Origin: JAGLYP01 sp034659435
GTDB taxonomy: Bacteria; Patescibacteriota; Patescibacteriia; Patescibacteriales; UBA12075
Length of the DNA stretch: 12,978 bases
Direction: 5' to 3'
Assembly: GCA_034659435.1 (NCBI GenBank)
Contig: JAYEHJ010000062.1
Span: 1 to 12,978, forward strand
Below, piece by piece: positions 5,714-12,334 of the stretch. The stretch's first letter is position 1. Each line of letters starts with the position of its first letter. The position numbers and the translations under genes were made by a program. The notes below the pieces were generated by a model. It made no database searches. It saw nothing but the letters and a program-made list of their open reading frames with translations, and had not been told where the DNA came from.

Positions 5714-5903
5714 TAATGGAGTTCTTAGTAAAATCGGCAAACCGCCGAAAGTTTTTTATTTACTTAAAGAAAAGATTAAGCAAAAAGAAAATATTATAGA
5801 ATTGGATAAATACATTAGAAATGATATAAGTGAAAGATATTTGATAATTACTCCCGCAGGTGGAAGAAAAGTAGGGTTTGCAAGTTCTAACCTGATTTGC
5901 TAA
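5703..5903 (+). pseudogene. Fragment of a winged-helix protein resembling the N-terminal part of Fic-family proteins
   Basis: In the frame starting at 5703 the translation reads SLLDNGVLSKIGKPPKVFYL and ends ERYLIITPAGGRKVGF plus a few residues before a stop at 5901-5903. The strand-wing pattern GVLSKIGKPPKVFY is the second half of a winged helix, and the ITPAG.RKVGF segment is the linker I associate with Fic proteins that carry an N-terminal winged helix. The DNA-recognition helix upstream and the whole Fic domain downstream are absent. It is joined directly to the histidine phosphatase remnant, so a deletion probably fused two unrelated broken genes. Some in-frame ATGs exist but there is no ribosome binding site. 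Confidence 0.55.
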
Positions 5904-5968
5904 AATTAAAGTAAGAGATAAACGCATGGATTATTTTAGAAATTTTAATAGATTAACATTATAGCTTT

Positions 5969-7036
5969 ATGGATTTATTTAACAATTGGTTTAATTATTT
6001 TTTTAATTATGAATTTATGGGCATGGAAATAGCTGCCTATTTTAAGGTAGTTTTTATTTTTATTGTTACCTTAGTTATTTTAAAAATATTTAAAATAGCA
6101 GTTATCACTAGATTAAAAAAGGCATTTGAAAAAACCAAAACCGAGATTGATGACGCGGTAATTGATGCTATTAGCGCCATTGGCTGGCCTTTTTACTTTA
6201 TTGTTTCTGCTTTTTTCTCCTCGCAATTTATTAAATTACCTGATACCGCGGGTAAATGGTTATTTAATGTTTTACTGGTAGTAATGGCTTTTTACGCTAT
6301 CCGGTTTATCGCTGGTTTACTTGATTTTGGCACCAAAAAAATAATAGAAAGGAAAGAAGAAGATGGAGAGCAAACCGGTATCATAAAAGTTTTAAGCGTG
6401 ATTATAAAGATTATATTGTGGGTCGGAGCCTTAATCCTTGTTTTATCAAATTTGGGGTATAACGTGACATCGCTAATTGCCGGACTGGGTATCGGCGGGA
6501 TCGCGATCGGTATGGCTTTGCAGAATATACTTAGTGATTTGTTTTCTTCTTTGGCGATTCATTTTGACAAGCCGTTTAAGCAGGGAGATTTCATAATTGT
6601 TGGCGAAAATTTTGGTACGGTCAAGCATGTGGGCATAAAAACAACCCGCATAACCGCCCTGCAGGGAGAAGAAATAATTATGTCCAACACTGATATGACC
6701 AATTCGCGGGTGCAGAATTTTGGCCAGATGGAAAAACGGCGCGTGGTATTTTCTATTGGCGTTAGCTATGAAACAAAAATAGACAAGCTTAAACAAATTC
6801 CATCTATGATAAAAGAAATAATAAACCAACAGAAACTGCTTGAGTTGGACCGGGTAAATTTTAAAGAATTAGGCGATTTTAGCTTAGTCTATGAAATAGT
6901 CTATTACATTGCGAGCGCGGATTATAATAAATACATGGACGCGCAGGAGGAAATTAATCTGGAGATTGTAGATAAATTTCAAAAGGAGAATATTGAAATC
7001 GCGTATCCGACCAGTACAGTATATTTAAAAAAGTGA
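5969..7036 (+). CDS. MscS-family small-conductance mechanosensitive channel
   Basis: A 355-residue membrane channel that opens under membrane tension to release solutes. Hydrophobic segments lie at about 23-45, 70-88, 98-117, 140-160 and the pore helix 166-198, where VTSLIAGLGIGGIAIGMALQ (166-185) is the glycine/alanine-rich TM3 of MscS. It is followed by NILSDLFSSLAI and the beta domain (FKQGDFIIVGENFGTV, 203-218; QNFG near 251). The C-terminal alpha/beta domain runs to the end. It has more membrane helices than E. coli MscS (five against three), common in larger family members. The ATG at 5969 has no clear Shine-Dalgarno sequence. It is a single-gene unit: broken genes upstream, a strong terminator 40 bases downstream. 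Confidence 0.93.
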   Translation: MDLFNNWFNYFFNYEFMGMEIAAYFKVVFIFIVTLVILKIFKIAVITRLKKAFEKTKTEIDDAVIDAISAIGWPFYFIVSAFFSSQFIKLPDTAGKWLFNVLLVVMAFYAIRFIAGLLDFGTKKIIERKEEDGEQTGIIKVLSVIIKIILWVGALILVLSNLGYNVTSLIAGLGIGGIAIGMALQNILSDLFSSLAIHFDKPFKQGDFIIVGENFGTVKHVGIKTTRITALQGEEIIMSNTDMTNSRVQNFGQMEKRRVVFSIGVSYETKIDKLKQIPSMIKEIINQQKLLELDRVNFKELGDFSLVYEIVYYIASADYNKYMDAQEEINLEIVDKFQKENIEIAYPTSTVYLKK

Positions 7037-7075
7037 AAAATTAAATAATTTGGTGAAAAAAGAAGAATGTAGAGA

Positions 7076-7107
7076 AAAAAAGCAGGTTTAAATAAACTTG
7101 CTTTTTT
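7076..7107 (+). terminator. Intrinsic terminator after the mscS gene
   Basis: Bases 7076-7089 (AAAAAAGCAGGTTT) pair with 7094-7107 (AAACTTGCTTTTTT) around a four-base loop: 14 pairs with one G-T. The T run is part of the stem, and the A run opposite would also allow weak termination from the other strand. Confidence 0.8.
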
Positions 7108-7115
7108 GTTATAAT
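7107..7115 (+). promoter_or_regulatory. Extended -10 promoter of the first AbrB gene
   Basis: TGT followed by TATAAT (7110-7115) directly abuts the mscS terminator; no convincing -35 box. The predicted start near 7122 places the inverted repeats at 7135-7166 in the early transcribed region, a good position for repression. Confidence 0.5.
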
Positions 7116-7134
7116 TAATATAGATAAATATTAC

Positions 7135-7166
7135 GTATACATTTAAATATACATTTTAATGTATAC
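7135..7166. promoter_or_regulatory. Inverted repeat, likely operator for the first AbrB gene
   Basis: GTATACATT (7135-7143) and AATGTATAC (7158-7166) are exact inverted repeats separated by 14 bases. A related ATATACAT lies between them (7147-7154), so the 8-mer RTATACAT also recurs directly at 7135, 7147 and 7161. It lies just before the start codon at 7187. Autoregulation by the AbrB product is inferred from position. Confidence 0.5.
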
Positions 7167-7186
7167 ATAAGATTAAAGAAAAAAAT

Positions 7187-7354
7187 ATGCGCAGAAAACT
7201 TAAAAACAATGAAATTCGCAAGATATACAAACACGGCAACAGCTTGGGCGTAACTTTGCCCCGGGAGATACTGGACGAGCTTAAATGGAGAAAAGGCCAG
7301 AAGCTGGTGGTAAAAAAGCGAGGTCAGGGGATTTTGATTGTGGATTGGAAGTAA
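7187..7354 (+). CDS. AbrB/SpoVT-type DNA-binding protein (antitoxin-like)
   Basis: A 55-residue protein starting at ATG 7187 and ending at TAA 7352-7354. It reads as a swapped-hairpin AbrB fold: IRKIYKHGNSLGVTLPREIL (10-29), then LKWRKGQKLVV (32-42) and a closing strand ILIVDWK (49-55). GNSLGVTLP is the family signature, seen in many antitoxins and in transition-state regulators. No toxin gene (PIN, MazF/PemK, RelE) is adjacent; radC follows 125 bases later with its own promoter. An orphan autoregulator is therefore more likely than a toxin-antitoxin pair. It resembles the second AbrB protein at 8662-8877, sharing IRKI, TLP, the W..QK region and the DW.K end. Confidence 0.82.
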   Translation: MRRKLKNNEIRKIYKHGNSLGVTLPREILDELKWRKGQKLVVKKRGQGILIVDWK

Positions 7355-7416
7355 AAGCTTAAATTTAATACCTGACATTAGCACCTATGTTTAAGCGAGT
7401 TTTAGCGATTTAAACC

Positions 7417-7446
7417 TTGACTTTTAAGCTTAAAAAGTGGTAAATT
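7417..7446 (+). promoter_or_regulatory. Promoter of radC with a palindrome in the spacer
   Basis: TTGACT (7417-7422), 18-base spacer, TAAATT (7441-7446) preceded by TGG, giving an extended -10. The spacer contains the perfect 14-bp palindrome TTTTAAGCTTAAAA (7422-7435), a possible repressor site. The expected start is near 7453. Confidence 0.55.
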
Positions 7447-7472
7447 AAAGTAGTATTAAACTAAAATTATTT

Positions 7473-7479
7473 AAGGAGG
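7473..7479 (+). promoter_or_regulatory. Shine-Dalgarno sequence touching the radC start
   Basis: AAGGAGG, a full anti-Shine-Dalgarno match, is followed with no spacer by ATG (7480-7482). The normal spacing would place initiation at ATT 7489, nine bases on. This is the best Shine-Dalgarno sequence in the window and its placement is odd. Confidence 0.55.
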
Positions 7480-8136
7480 ATGACTACAATTAAAAATTTA
7501 CCAAAACACGAGCGCCCGCGGGAAAAGCTTATTGAGCGCGGCCCAACCGGGCTTCGCGATAAGGAGCTTTTGGCAATTTTACTTAGGGCGGGGTATGCGG
7601 GGAAGAATGTTATTGAAGTTTCTGAGGAGATTTTACGTAAATTTCCTATGAAAAAGCTTTTGGCACTTGCTTATGATGACCTTTTGAAAATAAAAGGCAT
7701 TGATTCAGGTAAGGCTTGTTCGCTGTTAGCGGCGTTTGAGTTAACTAAAAGAGCCTTGAACGTAGAGGATAATAATTTACCGGCGATCAATTCGGCAAAG
7801 GACGCGGTGGCGCAGCTGCAGGAGTTGCGCACGGCCAAGAAAGAGCATTTTGTAGTTTTGTATCTGAACGCGCGGAATCAGCTAATCCACAAGGAAACAA
7901 TTTCAATCGGCACTTTGAACGCAAGCTTGGTTCATCCACGGGAAGTTTTTAAGCCGGCGATTGATTGTTTAGCCGCTTCGATTATCGTGGCGCACAATCA
8001 TCCGAGTGGGGGTTGTGAGCCGAGTGAGGCGGATGTGATGTTGACGGGAAGGCTAAGTGACGCTGGAAGCTTGTTGGGGATTGAATTGTCTGATCATCTG
8101 GTGGTGACGGGGGTGGATTTTAGGAGTATAATTTAA
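7480..8136 (+). CDS. radC: RadC/UPF0758 family JAB-domain protein
   Basis: A 218-residue member of the RadC family, named for DNA repair but of uncertain function. It has a helix-hairpin-helix-like N-terminal part (RPREKLIERGPTGLRDKELL, 12-31; LLKIKGIDSGKACSLLAAFE, 68-87) and a C-terminal JAB/MPN metalloprotease-like domain with HNHPSG (172-177) and D185 in EPSEADV as the zinc site, plus E122 as candidate general base. All metal-site residues are present. The start is uncertain: ATG 7480 touches the Shine-Dalgarno sequence, while ATT at 7489 would give IKNLP, close to the usual family beginning. The base composition is visibly richer in G and C than the restriction genes downstream. RadC genes are frequent near mobile and defence loci. 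Confidence 0.93.
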   Translation: MTTIKNLPKHERPREKLIERGPTGLRDKELLAILLRAGYAGKNVIEVSEEILRKFPMKKLLALAYDDLLKIKGIDSGKACSLLAAFELTKRALNVEDNNLPAINSAKDAVAQLQELRTAKKEHFVVLYLNARNQLIHKETISIGTLNASLVHPREVFKPAIDCLAASIIVAHNHPSGGCEPSEADVMLTGRLSDAGSLLGIELSDHLVVTGVDFRSII

Positions 8137-8549
8137 TATAGATTATCCGCCCGAGGCGGATCAGCTTGGGGCTGGTAATATAGATTAAAATATTTATAAA
8201 AGAAGAAAATTAAGAATTGTTTTAAGTCCGTGTGTAGATAAATGCTCTGTTCTACTCAAAAAAAAGGCTAAGGAGAGAATTGTTTTTATGGATAAATTGA
8301 ATAAAAAACTGAGCTATAAAAGAAAAAGCACCGCTTAAGGACGGAACCTTAAGAGATGCTTTTCATGATGATTCTATAAATTATAATAGCAGGTATTGTG
8401 TTGAAAGTCAATGAGGAATTCAAAAACCCGCCCGGTAAGGCGGATTTTAATCAAAATCGGGTAGGCCTATTGCCTGCATTATTATATTAATAAATAGCTT
8501 GTTAAAAGTCAATGAAATTTATCTTTAAATAAGCCATTTGATTTTAATA
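8137..8549. other. Long intergenic stretch with several hairpins, no clear gene
   Basis: Visible items: a 7-bp hairpin ATCCGCC/GGCGGAT (8145-8151, 8155-8161) just after radC, weak as a terminator since no T run follows; a two-part hairpin, AAAAGCA (8324-8330) with TGCTTTT (8357-8363), enclosing CTTAAGG/CCTTAAG (8334-8340, 8347-8353); TATAATAGCAGG (8382-8393) pairing imperfectly with 8471-8486; CCGCC/GGCGG and GATTTT/AAAATC hairpins between; and a direct repeat AAAGTCAATGA at 8404-8414 and 8505-8515. The 11-mer AGAATTGTTTT is also repeated (8213-8223, 8276-8286). No coding region longer than about 25 codons is convincing. It may be gene debris or a small structured RNA. Confidence 0.5.
8288..8338 (+). 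CDS. Possible 16-codon open frame with a Shine-Dalgarno sequence
   Basis: AAGGAG (8270-8275) lies 12 bases before ATG 8288, which opens MDKLNKKLSYKRKSTA and stops at 8336-8338 inside the hairpin at 8324-8363. A leader peptide or the start of a decayed gene is possible. A second frame across the hairpin reads LKDGTLRDAFHDDSINYN, which could be more of the same lost gene. No family was recognised. Confidence 0.2.
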   Translation: MDKLNKKLSYKRKSTA

Positions 8550-8579
8550 TTGGTACTTTTTGGGAATTTGGGGTAGAAT
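8550..8579 (+). promoter_or_regulatory. Candidate promoter of the second AbrB gene
   Basis: TTGGTA (8550-8555), 18-base spacer, TAGAAT (8574-8579). The predicted start near 8586 puts the 26-bp palindrome at roughly +5 to +31, the same layout as the first AbrB gene. Confidence 0.45.
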
Positions 8580-8590
8580 TAATATATAAG

Positions 8591-8616
8591 TATCTACTGA
8601 GATATCTCAGTAGATA
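8591..8616. promoter_or_regulatory. 26-bp perfect palindrome, likely operator
   Basis: TATCTACTGAGAT (8591-8603) is followed at once by its exact reverse complement (8604-8616). With no loop and no T run on the plus side it fits a protein-binding site better than a terminator. A further half site CATCTACT is at 8635-8642. It precedes the AbrB gene by about 45 bases. Confidence 0.6.
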
Positions 8617-8661
8617 AAAAATACATAATTTTTTCATCTACTTTTCAAGGAGAGGGCTGGG

Positions 8662-8877
8662 GTGAGGTTTTACTTATTAAATATATCTATGAAAACAAGA
8701 AGAATAAGTAGTGAAAATAATATTCGAAAAATCACCAAGACCGCTGGTGGTAGCAGTTATTCGATTACTTTGCCAATTGATGTGGTTCGGCGTTGGGGCT
8801 GGCGCGAGAAGCAGAAGGTTGAGCTTGAGATTGATGAGAAGAAGAGGGTTATTTTGGTGAGGGATTGGGAGAAGTGA
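8662..8877 (+). CDS. AbrB/SpoVT-type DNA-binding protein, second copy
   Basis: A short AbrB-fold protein with IRKITKTAGGSSYSITLPID (21-40 counted from the GTG), then WGWREKQKVELEI and the end strand VILVRDWEK. It is related to the 55-residue protein at 7187-7354 but has a three-residue insertion in the GNS loop. Two starts are possible: GTG 8662, with AAGGAG nine bases upstream, giving 71 residues, or ATG 8689, giving 62 residues and a better fit to the family length. The apparent Shine-Dalgarno sequence is part of a REP-like sequence (8649-8667) and may be coincidental, so the ATG is quite possible. No toxin gene follows; what comes next is broken hsdR debris. Confidence 0.78.
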   Translation: MRFYLLNISMKTRRISSENNIRKITKTAGGSSYSITLPIDVVRRWGWREKQKVELEIDEKKRVILVRDWEK

Positions 8878-8902
8878 TATAGATAATAATTATGGTTAAA
8901 AT

Positions 8903-8990
8903 ATGTCCAAAGAAGCAAGGGCAAGGATAAAAATTAATAAATTGCTCGAAGACAGTGGTTGGCGTTTTTTTTGATGATGAAAAGTGGTGA
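8903..8990 (+). pseudogene. N-terminal remnant of an HsdR/DEAD-helicase-like protein
   Basis: ATG 8903 opens MSKEARARIKINKLLEDSGW, continuing RFF and a stop at 8972. Shifting one base within the run of eight T gives GWRFFDDEKW before a stop at 8988. The combination KARIKINKLLE-SGWRFFDDE is the N-terminus I know from one branch of type I restriction R subunits and related helicases. Nothing of the rest of that protein is present. It differs from the N-terminus of the intact hsdR at 9248, so it is the remains of another system, not a duplicate. Confidence 0.6.
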
Positions 8991-9053
8991 TTTTGTTTAA
9001 TATGAGGTAAGATTGATATAGATTATAATATAGATTAAATTTGAAATATTTTT

Positions 9054-9199
9054 ATGAATAAATTTGAGAAGTTTTCAAAAGAGGATTTGATTCGATTGGT
9101 CAAAAAACAAGCAGAGGATATTGAAATTAGCTAAAAAATATAAGTAAGCCAGTAGGCCATGATGATCCGAGTTGGTGGTTTAGTAATATAAAAATATAA
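9054..9199 (+). pseudogene. Fragmentary small open frame of unknown origin
   Basis: ATG 9054 opens MNKFEKFSKEDLIRLVKKQA and ends after 26 residues at TAA 9132. A second frame, from about 9131 to a stop at 9197, reads LKNISKPVGHDDPSWWFSNI. The first part is a charged helix of the sort that begins coiled-coil proteins; the second begins without a start codon. One frameshift near 9130 would join them. I do not recognise a family. Given the debris on both sides it is more likely broken than a functional small protein. Confidence 0.4.
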
Positions 9200-9247
9200 A
9201 ATAATTTTATTTGAAAAGAAATAATAATTCAGATAAAAAGAAAAAAT

Positions 9248-12200
9248 ATGGCATTTAACGAAGACACAAGAGTAAAAATACCTGCAATATTGCATTTGTG
9301 CAGATTGGGCTATGAATATGTTTCATTGAAAAATGCAAAATATGATATTGAGACAAATATTTTTACAGATATTTTTTATGAAAGTATTAAAAATGTTAAT
9401 AGTGGAATTGAGGATGAACAAATCAAGAGAGAGTTAGAAAAAATAAGTCTTGCTCTTGATAATGAAGATTTAGGAAAAGAATTTTATGAAAAGCTCCTTT
9501 CGAATGACATAAAGCTTATTGATTTTCAAAATTTTGAAAATAACACTTTTAATGTAGTAACAGAGCTTCCCTGTAAAAACGGTGATGATGAGTTTCGTCC
9601 CGATATAACACTTTTGATAAATGGAATGCCACTTGCTTTTATTGAAGTAAAGAAGCCAAATAATAAAGAAGGAATATTGGCAGAAAGAAATCGAATCAAT
9701 ATTCGTTTTCAAAATAAAAAGTTTAGAAAATTTATAAACATTTCTCAAATTCTCGTGTTTTCTAATAACATGGAATACGATAGCGAATCAATAGATCAGA
9801 TTCAAGGAGCATTTTATTCAAGTTCTTCTTATAAAAAGGCAAACTTTAATGTTTTTAAGGAAGATGAAAAAGTTGAGAAACTAGATTTATCTAAAATTTT
9901 AAAGTCGGAAAATGAAGAAATTGAAAATTTTGTTTTAAAAGATAATAATTTATCATCCATAAAGCACTCTCCTGAATTTATTACAAACAAAAATGCAGAC
10001 ACTCCAACAAATAGAATATCAACTTCATTATTTAGCAAGGAGAGGCTATCGATGCTTTTGCAATATTGTATTGCTTACGTAAAAGAATCCAAAGGATTAG
10101 AAAAACATATAATGCGTTATCAGCAGTTTTTTGCAACAAAAGCAATTGAGCAGACCATTGATAAAGACATTAAAAAGGGAATTATTTGGCATACTCAAGG
10201 AAGCGGGAAAACAGCTCTTGCTTTTTATAATGTTAATTATCTAACAGATTATTTTCAGGAAAAAAAAATAATTCCAAAATTTTACTTTATTGTGGATAGA
10301 TTGGATTTACTGATACAAGCAAAACGAGAGTTTACCGCTCGTGGTCTTGTAGCGCATACAGTTAATTCTAAAAATGAACTTCTTGCTGATTTTAAAAGTA
10401 AAAAAATAATTCATAATCTTAAAGGCAATCAAGAAGTCACAGTTGTTAATATTCAAAAATTTAAAGAAGATGATAAGGTTCTCAGTCAAAAATCTTATAA
10501 TACAAACACTCAACGAATTTATTTTTTAGATGAAGTTCATCGAAGTTATGATCCTAAAGGAAGCTTTCTCGCAAATCTGATGACTTCAGATAGAGATGCT
10601 ATTATTATTGGACTTACAGGAACACCACTTATTGGAGACAAGAGGCGATCAAAAGATATTTTTGGAGATTATATTCATAAATACTATTATAATTCATCAA
10701 TTGCTGATGGATATACTTTAAAATTGATTAGAGAAGGAATTGAATCAAATTATAGATTAAAGCTAGAAGAGACATTAAGAGAAATAAAAATATTAAAAGG
10801 AGATATTTCAAAAAAAGATATTTATTCTCATCAAAAATTTGTAGAACCAATGCTTGAATACATTGTTGATGACTTTCAAAAAAGTAGAATTATGCACGGA
10901 GACAATACTATTGGTGGAATGGTAGTTTGTGATAGTGCGGATCAGGCAAGAATGATGTCTAAATTATTTGCAGAGAAATATTCGGATAAATTAAAAGCTT
11001 ATTTTGATGTCATGGGTAATTATGCATTGAATAGTCGTGATGGGGCATCAATCATAAATGATGGTGATGGTTTGGGTGGGGCTCTTATTCTTCATGATTC
11101 TGGAAACAAGGATGAGAGGAAACAGGCTATTGAAGATTTTAAAGCAGGCAATATTGATTTTTTGTTTGTTTATAATATGCTTTTAACTGGTTTTGACGCC
11201 AAAAGATTGAAAAAGTTATATATTGGACGAGTGATAAAAAATCATAATTTATTACAAACCCTTACTCGTGTAAATCGTCCGTATAAAAACTTTAGATATG
11301 GTTATGTAGTTGATTTTGCAGATATTAGACAGGAATTTGAAGTAACAAATAAAGCTTATTTTGAAGAACTTCAAGATGAACTTGGTGATGAAATGGACAC
11401 TTATTCAAATCTTTTTATGTCGAAAGAAGATATTGAAGCAGAGATTGAAAATATAAAAGAAAAATTATTTCATTTTGACCTTAAAAATTCAGAAACCTTC
11501 TCTCAGCAGATTACAGCGATTGAAGACAAGAAAAGGGTCTTAGAGATAAAAAAAGCTTTTGGGAATGTGCGAAATCTTTATAATATTATTCGTTTACAAG
11601 GGAATTATGAATTATTGGATAAAATTGATTTTAAAAAATTAAGCTCACTTTATAACGAGGTTTCAAATCATCTCAATATGTTAAATTTTAAGGAGTCTTT
11701 AGAAAAAGATTCAACCTCAACAAATCTTGTGAATGTAGCTTTGGAAGATATTATTTTCAAATTTATCAAAGTTTCAGAAGAAGAACTTGTTATTGCTGAC
11801 AAGTTGAAAGATTCGCTCAAAAAAGCACGAGAAGAACTAGCGAAAAATTTTGATCCACAAGACCCAGAATTTATTTCATTGTATGAAGAATTAAAGCGAC
11901 TTTTTGAAAAGAAAAATTTAGATGAAATCACACAAGAAGAAATGACAAAAAATATTCATGCTCTTAATCAAATTTATGACTCCATAACTGATTTAAACAG
12001 GCGAAACAATCTATTGAAAACAAAATATAATCACGATGAAAAATACGCGCGACTTCATAAAAGAGTGTTAGAAAAAAAAGATATTACTACTCGTGAAAGT
12101 ATAATTTATGATGTACTTTCAAAAATTAAAACTGAAGCAGATGAAAAGGTTTTAACGAATAACAAAATGCTCAATAATGAAAATTATTTTAATAATTTTA

Positions 12201-12334
12201 TGCAACCACTCGTTATTACAGGCTTTGAAGAAAATGAAATCAAACTAGATCCACAGTCTGCAAAATATATAAACGGATATGTCGTAAAAGAATATCTGAA
12301 TGAATTTAATAATAATCTTGTATATGCAAAATAA
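9248..12334 (+). CDS. hsdR: Type I restriction enzyme, R subunit (nuclease and translocase)
   Basis: The restriction subunit of a type I R-M complex cleaves unmethylated DNA after ATP-driven translocation. It has 1028 residues, the normal length. The nuclease domain has the PD-(D/E)xK site RPD119 ... FIE133VK135 (117-135). The helicase part has WHTQGSGKT (314-322, Walker A with K321), DEVH (428-431, motif II), GLTGTP (455-460, motif III), a LTGFDAKRLKK segment (motif V) and QTLTRVNRPYKNFRYGYVVD (motif VI), followed by a long helical C-terminus that binds the methyltransferase. All key residues are present, so it should be active. The start ATG 9248 lacks a good Shine-Dalgarno sequence. Its stop overlaps hsdM by 11 bases. 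The gene is more AT-rich than radC, in keeping with horizontal acquisition. Confidence 0.95.
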   Translation: MAFNEDTRVKIPAILHLCRLGYEYVSLKNAKYDIETNIFTDIFYESIKNVNSGIEDEQIKRELEKISLALDNEDLGKEFYEKLLSNDIKLIDFQNFENNTFNVVTELPCKNGDDEFRPDITLLINGMPLAFIEVKKPNNKEGILAERNRINIRFQNKKFRKFINISQILVFSNNMEYDSESIDQIQGAFYSSSSYKKANFNVFKEDEKVEKLDLSKILKSENEEIENFVLKDNNLSSIKHSPEFITNKNADTPTNRISTSLFSKERLSMLLQYCIAYVKESKGLEKHIMRYQQFFATKAIEQTIDKDIKKGIIWHTQGSGKTALAFYNVNYLTDYFQEKKIIPKFYFIVDRLDLLIQAKREFTARGLVAHTVNSKNELLADFKSKKIIHNLKGNQEVTVVNIQKFKEDDKVLSQKSYNTNTQRIYFLDEVHRSYDPKGSFLANLMTSDRDAIIIGLTGTPLIGDKRRSKDIFGDYIHKYYYNSSIADGYTLKLIREGIESNYRLKLEETLREIKILKGDISKKDIYSHQKFVEPMLEYIVDDFQKSRIMHGDNTIGGMVVCDSADQARMMSKLFAEKYSDKLKAYFDVMGNYALNSRDGASIINDGDGLGGALILHDSGNKDERKQAIEDFKAGNIDFLFVYNMLLTGFDAKRLKKLYIGRVIKNHNLLQTLTRVNRPYKNFRYGYVVDFADIRQEFEVTNKAYFEELQDELGDEMDTYSNLFMSKEDIEAEIENIKEKLFHFDLKNSETFSQQITAIEDKKRVLEIKKAFGNVRNLYNIIRLQGNYELLDKIDFKKLSSLYNEVSNHLNMLNFKESLEKDSTSTNLVNVALEDIIFKFIKVSEEELVIADKLKDSLKKAREELAKNFDPQDPEFISLYEELKRLFEKKNLDEITQEEMTKNIHALNQIYDSITDLNRRNNLLKTKYNHDEKYARLHKRVLEKKDITTRESIIYDVLSKIKTEADEKVLTNNKMLNNENYFNNFMQPLVITGFEENEIKLDPQSAKYINGYVVKEYLNEFNNNLVYAK

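Noticed and set aside
6473..6829. 118-codon minus-strand open frame
   Set aside because: It lies entirely within the MscS gene and has no recognisable domain.
7115..7384. 89-codon minus-strand open frame
   Set aside because: It is the shadow of the 55-codon AbrB gene on the plus strand, which shows clear family motifs.
7187..8136. Toxin-antitoxin pair of AbrB with radC
   Set aside because: radC is a normal-length RadC protein with its own promoter and 125 bases of spacing; nothing indicates a toxin.
8591..8616. Palindrome as a transcription terminator
   Set aside because: There is no loop, and on the plus strand it is followed by A residues rather than T.
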